This document shows positions 20,835 to 33,284 of a stretch of 64,000 nt of DNA, piece by piece. The position numbers and the translations under genes were made by a program. The stretch is from Echria macrotheca (lineage: Eukaryota; Ascomycota; Sordariomycetes; Sordariales; Schizotheciaceae). The notes under the pieces are model-generated. The model saw only the letters and a list, made by a program, of their open reading frames with translations. It did no database searches and had not been told where the DNA came from. The DNA is taken from contig MU839852.1 of assembly GCA_030411725.1 (NCBI GenBank), positions 62,001-126,000 on the forward strand. The letters run 5' to 3'. The stretch's first letter is position 1; every line of letters begins with the position of its first letter.

Positions 20835-23460
20835 CTAGATAATGCCGAACAGGCTACCCATCTCCTCGCCCTCATCAGGAGTCACCGCCAACTCCAATAA
20901 CTCATTGGCCAGATCACCAGTATTGGCGTCGATGCCTGCCTCCAGCACCAAGTCTTCCTCGGAAAAGTTCAGCCTTGATAGAGTCAGAAGATAGCGCTGG
21001 GAGCAGCCATTGCACGTCGCGAGTTGTGCCTTCATATTCACAACCTCGCACGTTTCTGGACTCGTGACCAGAGTATGGAGGAGAAGCACGGACTGTGCAA
21101 TAATTCCGGAGAGAAGCTCTGGCGAGTACGGATCAAACTCGTCGACTAGGATGTCGAGCAAGCCCGGAGGGTCGCTGTTGACTGGCTCGACAAAGTCGAC
21201 ATCCATCTTGTCGAGCCCGTCATCGTCCTCGACTTTTCCGACACCACCTGCTAACTCGGCTTGTGGTTTGCCGCGGTCGACTGAACTGAGCTCCGGGTTG
21301 CGGGGAACAAAGGGGCTGTCAGTATCATACAGCTGATCAACCGCCCACGAAAGAACCGTCACTATCCGTTGAATAGTCACATCGCTGGAGCCGATTCGCA
21401 AGAGGCCGAATCGACTAGTGCCAAACAGCACCAGAGTTTTGAGGACGGCGAGGAGAGCGAGAAGTTGTTTTGCGGTACCCGGAGTCGCCCACCGGGGTTG
21501 CTCGACAAGGCACGTCGACAACCGTTCGATGACAGCTGTCCCGACAACTTCAGGCGAGTCTGCATCGTTGATTGTGTCATCAGGAAAGGCGGGCTCTGTT
21601 TTCGGTATAGGCCCGATGCTATGGGGGAGGATCGACGTCGACAGCAAGGACAACGTTCCGAGCCAGTCAAGTTCGGTCTGCTTAGGGGACAGCATGAGGA
21701 TGACGAATTCCATGTCAACCGTCCTCCAGAAGTCTATCTGCGGCGTTGAGCCCGAATCCGTGGCGTCATCGGTCTCGGTGTCGGGTGACAAACAGCCCAA
21801 GGCGGCAAGATATAGGACTGAGAGTGCCTGTGCGGCGTCACCGTCGTGATCGAGTTGGCGGACAGCCGCATCTGAGTACTGCGAAATGTCGCCATCCTGG
21901 CTGTTAAACCGAGGAAGGGCCACAAGCCGGCAGGTAGTCGTACACACAGGGACGAGCGACGGCGTGATCTGCGGAGCCACCACAACCGCATTGAGCTGTA
22001 ATACGTACACCAATAGAGCAGCCAGGTAGTAGATAGGGGCGTGGTATCTCTCAGACAGACATTGCTGCCACAAATCAACAACGAACTGCGCAAAGTCTAT
22101 CAGGAGGCTCATTGGCTCGTTGGAATCCCCCATCTGGGGCAGCTTTTGGAATATGATGGACGAGAATGTCTGCTCGGGCTGCGAGGGAAACGCGAAGCGA
22201 GAGAAAAGGTCGAATGTCAGGGGTTGCCCGTGGAATACGCTATGGTCCAAGGCAAGCTTTAAGAACTGTTTTCGTGCGGTCAGCGATATATGTTTGCACA
22301 TATGTGTGGAGGGAAATCCAACGTACATCGAATGGAAGACCCTCGGATCCAAGTCTTCGGAAGGCATTGGCGGGTGCTGTCGCGTGCTTGACCTCTTCTC
22401 CCGAGTGTGTCTCCAATGCGAATGTAGGACTGTCGACGACAGGCCGCTTTCTCTTTCCTTTTGTCGGTGTCCTTTCCAGCAATGGCACTAGCGCAGAGGC
22501 CGAGTCCTTTTTCTTCTGTGCTTGGGTTTTGCTGGGGCTACCCGTCATCTCAACCCCGTCGAAGCCGTCTGCGATGCCCCAGGCTCTGTTTTTCTTCGGA
22601 GTAACTGCCCCATCCTTTTTCCTCGACTTCGCGCGCCCAAGCTCCTCTCTAAGGTCCTGGTGAGCGAACTGAAGTTCAGTTGCGGCTTTACGCTCTGCTG
22701 CTCGCGCTGCCTCGATCGCTCTTTCCTGGTTGGCTATTTGTTCGGCGCTCTGTTTCTTCAGGCGGTTGACCTCGGCATCGTGCGTGGCCTGTGCCTTCTC
22801 GAATTTGGACCGAAGGATCGACGCTTCGCCTTTCGCAGTTGTCAGCTCCGATTCCAGTGCGGACAGACGAGCCTGGAGTGCAGATATTATTTCATTCTGC
22901 TTCGCCGGGGCGGCGCCTGGAGGCGCTTGCGTCGACTGCGCGGTGAAGGGACGATTGATCGGAGGGGGTGGTGGTCGAGAAAACTGCGAGGCCTGTGGTG
23001 CCGGGCGCTGGGCAATGGGGCCGGGTGGGAAGCGCTGCGACGGAACCACTGGCCTCGAGGCTTGAGGAAAGCGCTGGGACTGGAGAGGGGCGGCGGGTCG
23101 TTGGGGAGCAGGGTGTTGAGGTCGAGGGGGATAGTTCGGTTGCCTTGGGGGTTGAAATTGGGATTGCGGTGGTGGTGGTTGTCGAAACTGCTGGTTCCAT
23201 CGTTGCTGCTGCGGCAACTGGGGATTATCCCTCTCGGCATCCGCTATGGGAGGCTGGCGAGCACCCTCGTCAACGACAACGGTATCATCGAGGTCGTCGT
23301 CGTCGATGACGATGTACTCAACGGGCGGTCGGCCGGTCGGGGGCGCCTGGGACTGGGGGAACCTCTGGGCTTGCGTTGCCTGGATGGCATTGTGCTCGAG
23401 TTCTTCCCACACAGTGTCGTTGAGGTCGTCGAACCCGCCGTCGGAAAAGTCGTCATCCAT
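20835..23460 (-). CDS. uvsD: ATRIP/Rad26/UvsD DNA-damage checkpoint protein
   Basis: Exons 23460..22327 and 22265..20835 give 854 residues. The 61-bp intron (GTACGT, CTGAC, ACAG) is phase 0. The acidic N-terminus MDDDFSDGGFDDLNDTVWEELE and a Pro/Gln-rich region (residues ~70-200) come first. A long coiled coil (~205-290, ISALQARLSALESELTTAK onward) follows, then LPFD/FLKLALDHSVFHG and a helical C-terminal half. This matches fungal UvsD/Rad26, the ATRIP partner that recruits ATR (UvsB/Mec1-type) kinase to RPA-coated DNA. Length fits the family. It lies head to head with the CDP-DAG synthase gene across about 970 bp. The identity is a recollection of the family pattern and not a database hit. 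Confidence 0.85.
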
Positions 23461-24432
23461 GGCGACGAGACTCCCAGAGGGTGGATTGCCGATCGAGTGC
23501 CATGGAATGGTCGAATCGCGGGGTAGCAGATCGAGTGTTGCAGGGCATCCAATGTTTGTGCATCTTTGTGCCCCGCCATCAAACGGAGCAGGCGCGACCG
23601 ACGCGCCGCGGTCAAATTGAAGCGCGTCACGTCTTCCAGGCTGCTGGAGCTTGGGCCATTCCCGAATCGGGGACTCGGTGCGGCCCTTGTCCGACCCGAC
23701 CGACAGGCATGTGATTCGGGTGCAGCCACGCAGTTCGCCCTGTCCCGAATGCCGTCATCCACCAAGCAGTTTGAAATCGGCATTGCAAGGGGTTCCGAAT
23801 ATCTCCATGCTCATTCTAGATGAAGATGCGGTGGTTTAAAAATCGTTAGGACTCTGTTCGATATCCGTTTCCAGACTAAAAGCATTGCGCAAAAACCGAG
23901 AGTACTCAACAAAGAATACCTGCCTACCTTCCACCTGGAAATGGCCAACCCAAGTGCAATGCAAACATTGCCGTCAAGTACGGATTACGGCCGAATACGT
24001 ATTCGTCTCTGCCTGGTGTAAAACCCTGATAGCGAAGATAGGCCTCTCCATCGAAGTCTATTCTAATTTCTGGGTTCGCCGCTGCTTCCGCGGCGCACCG
24101 CCACTTCCTCAGCGCTGCCCCACCCGAACCCACCTTGCCCAGATCGCTGTTGGGGCGCCACGATTGACGTAGGACACGCCAGGATCGAAATTTCAAGGTG
24201 CGAACACCAACACCGACTGCCCGGCAGTAGACTTGCGAGCGCCGACCGACACCGCAGTTCAGACCGTTGCGCCCTTCGATTAACACACGACGCTCGTTAT
24301 TACCTCTTCTCCGGGACTTTCGCTTTGCTAGCAACCCCAGCCGATTCTTTGCTGCACCCGAAGCACCCGGACCGACTCTGCCAACTCCAACTCGCCATCG
24401 CAATACCCGACGACCGTCCGCCGCACCGCGCC
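23461..24432. other. intergenic, divergent promoter
   Basis: Shared promoter interval between the ATRIP-like gene (-) and the CDP-DAG synthase gene (+). No TATA is evident, as expected for housekeeping genes. No other gene is supported. Confidence 0.5.
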
Positions 24433-26010
24433 ATGACGGGAAAGTCGCGCCGCGGGGTTATATTCCCCCACAAGCAGCAGACGCTTGGTTCAGAAGGCCG
24501 TCGAGCGAGCTTTAGCGAGGCCAGTGAGGACGGCTCTCCAAGTAAAACAAGGCCAGGCGCAACTCTAGATGACATCCAGGAGGTGCGACTCCAAACCCCC
24601 GCCTCGGCTCCCCTCGCTGTGATGAGATCGCTAACATTCGCGCGCCGCACGCAGAAACCCCCGACGCCGGAAGAAGAGAAGATAGCCGAGTATGAAAAGA
24701 AAAAGGCAAACTTTATTACGCGCACGTTCTGGACGTTTGTTATGATTGGCGGCTTCTTCACGGCCCTCTTCATGGGTCATGTCTACATCCTCGCCATCAT
24801 CACGGCCATCCAGGTCGTCTCGTTTAAAGAAGTCATTGCGATAGCCAGTGTTCCCAGTAGGGCGAGGGACTTGCAGGGCACCAAGAGTCTCAACTGGTAC
24901 TGGCTGGCCACGACCATGTACTTCCTGTATGGCGAGAGCGTCATCTACTACTTCAAGCACATAATCTTCCTCGACAAGGTTCTGTTGCCGCTGGCTACTC
25001 ACCACCGTTTTATCAGCTTTATCTTGTACATCTTTGGTACGTCGTCGCGAGCGCTGTTCCTTTTGACAATTGCTAACTTGCCATAGGCTTCGTGTTTTTC
25101 GTTGGAACGCTCAAAGCAGGCCACCTCAAGTTCCAGTTCTCCCAGTTCGGCTGGACACACATTGCGCTCTTTCTGATCGTCGTCCAAGCGCATTTCATCA
25201 TGAACAATGTCCTCGAGGGCTTGTTCTGGTTCTTCCTCCCGGCTGCGCTTGTCATCACCAATGATATCTTCGCCTACATCTGCGGCATCACGTTTGGGCG
25301 GACGCAGCTCATTAAGCTCTCGCCAAAGAAGACGGTCGAGGGTTTCGTCGGCGCCTGGATCATGACAGCTCTGTTCGCCATCGTGCTCACCAACATCCTC
25401 CTGCGGTCCAAGTACTTCATCTGCCCCGCGACCGACCTCGGCGCCACCATCTTCACCGGCCTCGAGTGCGAACCAAATCCGGTCTTTGTCCCCAAGACGT
25501 ACAGCACCCCAGAGTTGTTCTTCCTCCCGCCGGGCACGACCTTTAGCATCACGATGGCGCCGATGCAGATCCACTCCTTCTTCTGGGCCACCTTCGCCTC
25601 TCTGATTGCCCCATTTGGCGGCTTCTTCGCGTCTGGACTGAAGCGGACATTCAAGATCAAGGATTTCGGCGACTCAATCCCGGGACACGGAGGCATCACG
25701 GACCGTATGGATTGCCAGTTCATCATGGGCTTCTTTGCCTACATTTATTACCATACGTTCATCCGGGCCATCAGCAGGACGACGGTGGGCGGGGTGATGG
25801 AGACGATTATCACGGAGCTGCCTGTGGCGGATCAGCTGGAGCTGGTAAGGGGTATGCTCAAGCACCTGTCCAACCAGGGTGTTATTTCAACACAGGTAAG
25901 TTGTTCGCTCTTGTTTGCTTATGTCCACCAAAGACCTCCCGGCTAACGATTTCCCCTCACCGCAGTCATACCAAGAGGCAGTTAAGAGTATTGTGGAATT
26001 GGGGAGATAG
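24433..26010 (+). CDS. cds1: phosphatidate cytidylyltransferase (CDP-DAG synthase)
   Basis: Exons 24433..25036, 25087..25895 and 25966..26010 give 485 residues. The introns (50 and 70 bp) have GTACGT and GTAAGT donors, and the last exon encodes only 14 residues. The enzyme makes CDP-diacylglycerol from phosphatidate and CTP, the branch point for phosphatidylinositol, phosphatidylserine and cardiolipin precursors, in the ER membrane. Visible evidence: a hydrophilic N-tail of ~100 residues, several membrane helices, SPKKTVEGFVGAW, and the CdsA signature SGLKRTFKIKDFGDSIPG-HGG-ITDRMD. Length fits fungal Cds1. The tiny last exon is supported by a clean branch site (GCTAAC) and acceptor (GCAG). 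Confidence 0.95.
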
Positions 26011-26453
26011 TTCTTGATTAGGGCGGCCTCTTGCATCATATTTACCTCCCAGCGGGAAGCTTTTTTTTTCTGTCCAGCGGGCAACAGGTATCGGTTGTGG
26101 TGTGGAAAACGTTGAGCGGGTGGATGTTGGGAGTTTTTGCACGCAAAGCCGGTGTTCTGTGGCGAATATCTCTGTTCGATTATCAGTTAATGAATTCACT
26201 TTTGTATATGGCACTCTTGATTGTCATCGGCTATGTGATGTGTTACCGATCAATCCTGATGGCCTCTCATCCCCCATGCTGTGTTTTGAGGGTATCACAT
26301 CACGATTTCACTACGATGCACAGCTAGGATGAGCCGTAGAGACTCGGAAACGTCATTTAGCAAGAAGGATGATACGAGAACAGGCCGTTTATGCATTGTC
26401 AAGACAAACGAGTCAGTATACAAGAATTATGTACATCGTTCAGCACGTCCGGT
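26011..26453. other. intergenic, convergent 3' ends
   Basis: 3' flanks of the CDP-DAG synthase gene (+) and the thiolase gene (-). No further feature is seen. Confidence 0.5.
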
Positions 26454-27818
26454 CTATTGCTCATTGACAAACAACCCAGCCATACCCATACCAGTGCCAA
26501 TGCACATGCTCGTCAACAGAATCTTCTTGCCCGACTTGCGGCACTCGGCCAAGCCGGTGACGATCTGTCGCGCACCCGTGGCGCCGAGCGGATGGCCCAG
26601 CGCAATGGCGCCGCCGCGCGGGTTCATCTTGGCCCAGTCGAGCGCGAGCTTGTCGCGGCAGTAGACGGCCATGCTGGCGAAGGCCTCGTTGATCTCGACC
26701 ACGTCGACGTCGGCCAGCGTCAGGCCGTGCTGCGCGAGCAGCTTGGGGATGGCGACCGTCGGGCCGATGCCCATGATGCGCGGGGCAAGACCGGCGACCG
26801 TGGAGCCGACGTACTTGGCGAGGATGGGCTGGCCGAGCTTGATGGCTGTTGAGCGCTTCATGAGGAGGACGGCAGCGGCTATTTAGGAGAGTTAGTATGG
26901 GGGCATAGAGACAATGGATTCGAGAGGGCTTACCGCCGTCCGTGACCTGGCTGGCGTTTCCGCCGGTCGTCGCGCCGTTGCCCCACTGGGGAAAGGCGGC
27001 GCGGATCTTGCCGAGTGACTCGGCCGTGGTGCCGGGCCGGATTCCGTCGTCGGCCGTGAGCGTGACCTCCTTCCACTCGCCATTGGCGTCCTTGACGCGC
27101 GTCTTGATGGGGACGATCTCGTCGGCAAACAGACCATCCTTTTGAGCGCGCTCGGCCCGCTGGAAACTCTCGGCGGCGTACTTGTCCATCTCCTGGCGGC
27201 TGATGCCAAAGTCGGCGCTGACATTCTCCGACGTCCACCCCATGGGCTGCATGCAGTCCACCGACTCCTGCGAGTGCTTGGTGACCTCCTCGTCGAAGGG
27301 CTTCTCGAGGGCGTCGCCGCCAATCGTCATGGACTCGGCGCCCATGGCGATACCGACCTCGATCGACCCATTGCTGATGGCGTGCGCGATATCGGCCGTC
27401 GCCTTGAGCCCCGACGAGCAGAAGCGGTTCACGCTGTAGGCGCTCGACGTGTTGGGGAAGCCGGCGGCCAGCGCGGCGGCCCGGAGCTTGTAGGCGGCTT
27501 TGCCGTCCGACACATTGCCCATGGCAATATCCTCAACCAGCGCCGGGTCGATGTTGCTGCGCTCCTTGACCTCCTTCAGGATGGCATAGGCCAGGTATTC
27601 GAGCGTGGTGTCCTTGAACCCGCCTTTCCTCGCCTTGGTCAACGGCGTCCGGATCGCGAGTGTGATAACGACATCGTCGGCATTTTTCGAGGTGCTGTTG
27701 CAAGAAGGTTAGCTCAGTGCTACAGACTTGGGCCGCAAAGATGCAAGACGTACAGCGTCGACAAGGGGCTACCTGGCGACAGGTGCTTGAGGATGGATCC
27801 GAGACGCTCGACGGCCAT
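26454..27818 (-). CDS. pot1: peroxisomal 3-ketoacyl-CoA thiolase with PTS2
   Basis: Exons 27818..27754, 27694..26934 and 26878..26454 give 416 residues. Introns are 59 and 55 bp (donors GTACGT and GTAAGC; branches CTAAC). Exon 1 encodes MAVERLGSILKHLSPGSPL, whose RLGSILKHL fits the PTS2 consensus R-L-x5-H-L for Pex7-mediated peroxisomal import. Exon 2 carries the acyl-accepting cysteine in NRFCSSG. Exon 3 has GGAIALGHPLGATGAR (catalytic His) and the second cysteine in MCIGTGMG. The enzyme catalyses the last step of beta-oxidation, splitting 3-ketoacyl-CoA with CoA. Length fits Pot1/Fox3. The last exon ends in FVNEQ, so there is no PTS1, consistent with PTS2 use. Confidence 0.95.
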
Positions 27819-28995
27819 TGTGATGGGTTTTGCCTGCAAAGGAACTGAAAACAACACTAAACAGAAAAAGAGGTTGTTGGACTTCAATTGCAGACGCCGA
27901 CAACGCAGTCGCAGCGGGAGGCGAGGTCACATAATAAGAGATGTTTCGCGGTGGGGGTTTACCGAGGCTTCTCTCGGGCTCTGGCTGTCCACTGATTTGT
28001 CGGGGTATCGCCTGTTAGGGAGGGGCCGGGGTAATGGGACCCGGTGGGCTATTCCCGTGTCGAGTTCGCGGGGAAGTGCTGACCAAGCCAAGCAGCCCTA
28101 ACGGGAGAGACATCGCCGCGCTGCTCGGCAGTTGCACGCGTGGTTTGCTGCGGCATCTACAGGCCGCCCTTCCCCGGACCGGCTGCGACATTCGGCACTG
28201 GAAAAAGAATTGAGGGCCGCCATAACAGTTTGGGATTGACTTCGATGAAGGCGCAACTCGTATCGACTTTTCGTCACAGAAAACCTCTCGGCCCAGCCTA
28301 GTCCCAGACGGCCCACGGGAGCCTGTGATCAACGGTTCGGCTCACATGCTACGGATCATCGTCGAGGTCGGGCATAAAGAAGACGCCGGCGCAATGCAGT
28401 CTTTGGACCGGATAAAAGAGAAGGCTGATTGTTCACAGGACAAGTCGACCAGAGAGCTGACCAGACGCTGAAGGTGGGGCACAATGTGGGGTAGAGCCGG
28501 GGCTCACCTAGGTGACCAACAGGGTTAGCGCGTTCGTAATGGCGGAACCGCCAAGTGTTGGAGCAACTCTGTGCACCGCTCAGCGGCGCTATTGAGGCTC
28601 TCAAACCTCCACTTCGCAATGGAGCGACGACTGGACTCGACCGCCTGCCTTAGCTGATGAGCAGGCGCGCGTGGGGCGTCCCACCGGCGTGCCTAGATTG
28701 TCTTTTGTCGGCGCCGAGATACGGCGCCGACATTTCTTCCTCCTTTTTATACTTTTAGTTGCATCAGGGCCAAAGACCGGCTCGTGATCGCGCCAATCTC
28801 TCGCTATCCCAACGCCGGGTGCTGCGCGCCAATCCTCGGGATTGAGTGCTTATTCTTCTTGTCACTCCTTCAGTCGACATTGGTAGTTTGGTCGCTCCCG
28901 AGCCGAGTACATTGACGTTTTCCCATCCGCTGTTTCGAAGAACCGTCACGCCGTTGATCGACCTCGACAGCCCTAGACCCGAGCACGAGGATACA
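27819..28995. other. intergenic, divergent promoters
   Basis: About 1.2 kb between the thiolase (-) and GH128 (+) genes. CACCTAGGTG, a perfect palindrome, lies near 28505. No gene is supported. Confidence 0.5.
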
Positions 28996-30027
28996 ATGTT
29001 GCACCAATTTCTGGGAGGCGCCGTGCTGGGCATGCTATGTCTCGGTGTTCCCGCAACAGCTGGCCCGCTCGCCTCGCCGAAACGGGGTCTCGCCTTCACA
29101 CCCAACACAAGCTTTCCGCAGGACAACACCATCTGGACGACCAAGCCGTCCGACCTGACGTGGTATTACAACTACCAGCCGAACCCCTCGTCCGACTTCG
29201 AGTCGGTCCCGCAATCCGAGTTCGAGTTTGTGCCCATGCTGTGGGGTACCCCGTCCAGTCCGAGCGATACCACATTCTTGGAAACGGTCAAGAAGCTGAA
29301 GAACAAGATCAATATCACGAATGTCCTCTCGTTCAATGAACCTGATGGGCCGTTCAAATACGGTGGGAGCAACATGGACCCAGACGTAGCCGCCGAGGTC
29401 TGGGTACGGAACCTTGAACCGCTGCGGGCTATGGGAATCCGCGTGGGACTGCCCGCTTGCACTGGGGCTCCCTCGGGTCTAGCCTGGTTGAAACTGTTTT
29501 TGAATAGCTGCTCCAAGGTACTGAGCAACGGCGGACCGACTAGGAACTGCACGTTTGACTTCGTGACGCTGCATTGGTATGGTGGATTTGAAGGACTCGC
29601 TAGCCACATGGGCGAGTATTCCGCTACGTGTGTTTCACTCGCCGGTCTCATAGCATTCTGGAAGCTGACTTGATCCAGATTCCCCAACAAGACCATGTGG
29701 ATCACCGAGTACAACCTGGACCACCAGGATCTGATGTCAACACAGTCCTTTTACAACACGTCGGCCGAGTATTTCGACCGGCTGGACTTTGTCGAGCGGT
29801 ACTCGCTCTTTGGCGCTTTTCGCAGTCATGTCTCGAATGTTGGGCCCAACGCCGCGATGCTGAGCAGCGATGGCCAGCTCACGGATATTGGCGCTTGGTA
29901 CCTCGGACGTGAGGGAACCGGCGTTCAACCGACAAGCGGCGATGGTAAAAGCGGTGGCTTTCGCTCTTCCCCGAGCATGATGGCCTTGGCCGGAGCCGTG
30001 ATCGCTGCCGCCGCATTTCGCTTCTAG
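28996..30027 (+). CDS. GH128-type (Asl1-like) beta-1,3-glucanase, GPI-anchored
   Basis: Exons 28996..29627 and 29679..30027 give 326 residues. The 51-bp intron (GTGTGT, CTGAC, CCAG) is phase 2. A signal peptide (MLHQFLGGAVLGMLCLGVPATA) leads into KRGLAFTP and TWYYNYQPNP. The likely acid/base Glu is in LSFNEPDGP and the nucleophile Glu in MWITEYNLDH, the pattern of the Asl1-like glycosyl-hydrolase catalytic core (GH128, endo-beta-1,3-glucanase). The C-terminus has a Gly/Ser linker and a hydrophobic end (MMALAGAVIAAAAF), suggesting a GPI anchor. A role in remodelling the fungus's own wall is more likely than plant degradation, by inference from the anchor. Confidence 0.9.
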
Positions 30028-30478
30028 AGGAAGCATTGCGGGGTGGCTGCGGGTCATATCCGCCGAGATACCATTTCCAACAGCCCTGGCTGCTTTCATT
30101 CCGTGTGGTCACGGAGAACGGGACTATGGGTATGTAGGAACGAATCCCTATGTTGTAAGAGCCGCAATGTTGGACACGTATGAGGGCTGTGGTTGTAATG
30201 ACTTTCCTCCTGACGCCGCCTACTTTTGTATACATAATGTTTAAAATAGGTACTATTGCATATGTAGTAGACTCCTAGTCTGCTCGCATCCCTTGCTCAT
30301 GCAACTCAGATTCCGATACTTCAATTTCGTATCTCTAACCCGGGCTCAGATGTCCCAGGAGATGGTATATACAAGCCGGAGAACAAAAATTAACGCATTA
30401 CAACAGCTTATCCCAAACGCCACGCCACAAGAGCAGATGTTTTCTATGCACAAACCCTAACACCGCCACTTGCTTTGC
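30028..30478. other. intergenic, convergent 3' ends
   Basis: 3' flanks of the GH128 gene (+) and the propeller gene (-). No feature is seen. Confidence 0.45.
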
Positions 30479-31672
30479 TCATCCCGCCTCATCATAAACC
30501 GTCGCATTACTCGCCGCCTCAGCCGGCAGCCACTCGCCGGCAACGGTATTGTTATACGCCAGCTGCGCCAGCGTAAACGTATGCAGCTCCGACACCATGA
30601 CGGTCTTGTCGAGCGTCAGCACGCGATGGGTCATGGCGTTCTGCGTCGGGATCGAGATGTACTCCTCCCCCACGATATTCTCGAGATCGGCATCGAGGGT
30701 GACGCGGATCAGCGCGTCGGCGGAGGCGTTGCTGAGCAGCGAGGTCGAGAGGAGCCAGAGGGCCGGTGCGGGATCTCCGGGGGGCGAGGCTGCGTCGGCG
30801 AGGTGGAGGAGGCCGGCGTTCGTCCCGAGGAGGGGACTCTTGAGCTGGAGGAAGGTGAGGGTGTTCTTGGCCGGGTTGATGCGTCCGAAGGTGCCCGTGC
30901 CGCCGGTTGCGTTGCCGGCCAGGGTGAACCAGAGACCCCCGCCGAGGGCGTTGGTTAGGCCGACGGGGTTGACGCCGACGGATGGGGGGATGGGGAGCTG
31001 GGAGGTGGAGTGGTCGGTCGTGTTGATGCGCATGATGGAGGAGGAGGCGTCCTGGGTTGCGTAGACGAGCTTGGTGGCCGGGTCCTGGGCGATGAACACC
31101 GGGCTGTTGAGGCAGGGGTAGAGGGTTGTGTCGGACGTGTTGGAGAGGGAGGCGGAGAAGACGTAGAAGGAGCTGGTTTGCTTGGAGGCGACTTTTAGGC
31201 CGGCCCAGACGTAGTCGCCGATCTCGAAGACGCAGTGAGGGCCGTTGCCCGGCTCGGGGATGTCGATGGTCTGGATGATGGTCGGGGGTGTCGAGAGGTC
31301 GTCGGTGCCGGGGTCGACGAGGAGCAGTTTGTTCTCCCACTGGAGAGAGAGCCACATCATGCCCGGGTGTTTCTTGGACGGCCATACCCCGTGCAGGCCG
31401 GACTGGTTGTTCTTTCCCATGGGGAAGGCCTGGTATGCGATGGGGGCCTCGCTGGCTGCGTCGAGCTGGATCTTGACCAGCTGGCTGTTGGACATCTGCG
31501 AGAGCAGCACGAAGTCGGTGCCTGGGACCCGCGCGAGCTCGTGTGTCTCGGTCGTCACCGGCAGCACGTACTCGGTCAGTCGCCGGCTGACCAACGATGT
31601 CACGGGTTTCTGGGACAGCGCGGTGCCGGCAAGCGCCAGCACCACGAGCCGAGGGAAGCCCGAGATGAGCAT
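30479..31672 (-). CDS. secreted beta-propeller (SMP-30/Vgb-like) protein
   Basis: A single exon of 397 residues from ATG 31672. Upstream in-frame codons are rejected because the signal peptide MLISGFPRLVVLALAGTALSQ starts there and a TATA element lies 90 bp upstream. The protein repeats blade-like strands with G-x-H and D-P motifs: SGLHGVWPSKKHPGMMWLSLQWEN, HCVFEIGDYVWAGL, NPVGLTNALGGGLWFTLAG. This resembles the streptogramin-lyase (Vgb)/SMP-30 propeller group. Several N-x-S/T sites fit secretion. No catalytic residues can be assigned, so antibiotic lyase or lactonase activity should not be assumed. Confidence 0.75.
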   Translation of the reverse strand: MLISGFPRLVVLALAGTALSQKPVTSLVSRRLTEYVLPVTTETHELARVPGTDFVLLSQMSNSQLVKIQLDAASEAPIAYQAFPMGKNNQSGLHGVWPSKKHPGMMWLSLQWENKLLLVDPGTDDLSTPPTIIQTIDIPEPGNGPHCVFEIGDYVWAGLKVASKQTSSFYVFSASLSNTSDTTLYPCLNSPVFIAQDPATKLVYATQDASSSIMRINTTDHSTSQLPIPPSVGVNPVGLTNALGGGLWFTLAGNATGGTGTFGRINPAKNTLTFLQLKSPLLGTNAGLLHLADAASPPGDPAPALWLLSTSLLSNASADALIRVTLDADLENIVGEEYISIPTQNAMTHRVLTLDKTVMVSELHTFTLAQLAYNNTVAGEWLPAEAASNATVYDEAG

Positions 31673-33284
31673 AGTGGTTTGGATTTTGGCACTGTTCGAG
31701 ATCAGACGAGAGGTCGTCGGGGCACTCTGGCCTCTGCAACCACCGGGACATGGCCGGGACCTTATACTCGTGATTTCCGATGCCGATGGCAGCAATGTCT
31801 CAGTTGTGCATGTTAAAGCACCGGCTTCCAAGGCCGCGACGGAACCTGCCGCCAATGAGCAGCGGGGTCTCCGCCGATCCCGAGCCGGCCGGCCGCTTTT
31901 GGTCATACCGATCTGCGCTGCACGGCCTTTCCCGCCGCCAGGTGCGAAATTGGTGAAGATTCTGGGTAACTATCATCAGTGGCTTTTGTTAGTGCAGATT
32001 GCGTAACTCCGGCAGGCAGTTGTGCTTCAAAACTAGGTACCCGACATTCGGCACACTCGCTGCCAGGATCTGATTCTGGTGAGACCGAGCTACACGTATG
32101 ACTATGCGCTGGGGAATATTACGTCAAGATGCACTGTATCCTTTCAGGTAGCGCTTCTTCCACGTTGGCACACACGTGGTGGGAGGTTGGACTCCAACAT
32201 TTTTGTATGGATTTCCACGTGGTAATGTTCTGTCGGAATGCAAACACTGACAAATATTCTTAGGGTCAGGGTATAGCCTGTAGACCTACCATCCATACCT
32301 AGGTACCTACCTACGCGTCCATATGCATAACATACCTAGGGGTAGGTGAGTGGTTACATAGAGTGTCTACTCATCCATGCAGGGCAGCAAAGCAAGTCCA
32401 GACTATCGACTACGGAGTATTGTATAGGTAGTAGGTAGTGCGTCTGCTGGCGCATGCATCGTTGCAGCTTTCGCTGTCGCCTCGGTCCGGTATACTTACC
32501 ACTGCGTACCGACACGTAACGCGGCTATTCCTCACTCTCCTTCTTGTCTGGCGATATTATAACTTTTCTCCAACCTCATGGAGGCATCGCCCATGGCTGC
32601 GCGGGAATCTGGTATGATTCGCCTTCATGGATTCGCTTCCTCGGACGCGGAATGAAGACTCCCCGTTCTTACTTTCTCCAAAATCCCGAGGCACGACGGC
32701 GAACATGTCCTCCCAATCTGAACAAAGTTGAATCCGATAAATCAGTCCGCTTCGTCCATGATTTAGAATCCGTACGTTCACCCGTTACTTCTTCCAGAAT
32801 TGGTAGGATACAAGATGGCTGAAACTCACGCTCGAACATGCTGCCGGTGTGTAAACAAACCGTATTACGTACCGGTATTTACACCACATTGCTATTTTTG
32901 ACTCCAGTACATCGAAACAAGCACGCCAAGCTTCTGTTAATTTACATGTGCCACACAGCCCTGGAAGCTTAATTGGTGACCACGCCAATGGGTAGCACTG
33001 AGCTGTCCAGCTCTGGCCGATCCGCCCCCCTTTCGCCCCCAACCATACAGAAGGGCCGCTGAAAATGCGGCTGTGATTCCGTCTTCCAGGGCACGAAACG
33101 GTCTGATCGCGGACACTTGCAACCTCTACACCTTCCTACCTGGTCCTGGATGTAACACAACACGCGCCGTTGTATGATGCGGGGGATTGCTTATAGACGC
33201 CATGCCCCCGGTCTTCTACCGTTAGAGCTCTTTTCCAGTTCTACGCAGCAATCTGTAGTCAACTTCTAGCTCCACGACTTCATC
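31673..33284. other. intergenic, 1.6 kb
   Basis: Holds the TATA element of the propeller gene and a dense patch of CCTAGGTACCTACCTAC motifs near 32296 and again at 32334. A short GGTAGTAGGTAG run lies near 32427. No gene is supported. Confidence 0.45.
31761..31767 (-). promoter_or_regulatory. TATA box of the propeller gene
   Basis: GTATAAG on the minus strand, about 90 bp upstream of ATG 31672. Confidence 0.5.

Noticed and set aside
22522..23526. 334-aa open frame on the plus strand
   Set aside because: It is antisense to the ATRIP-like gene, which has domain motifs and a phase-correct intron. The frame has no recognisable domain.
30552..31751. 399-aa Pro/Arg-rich open frame
   Set aside because: It is a frame shadow of the beta-propeller gene on the same strand.
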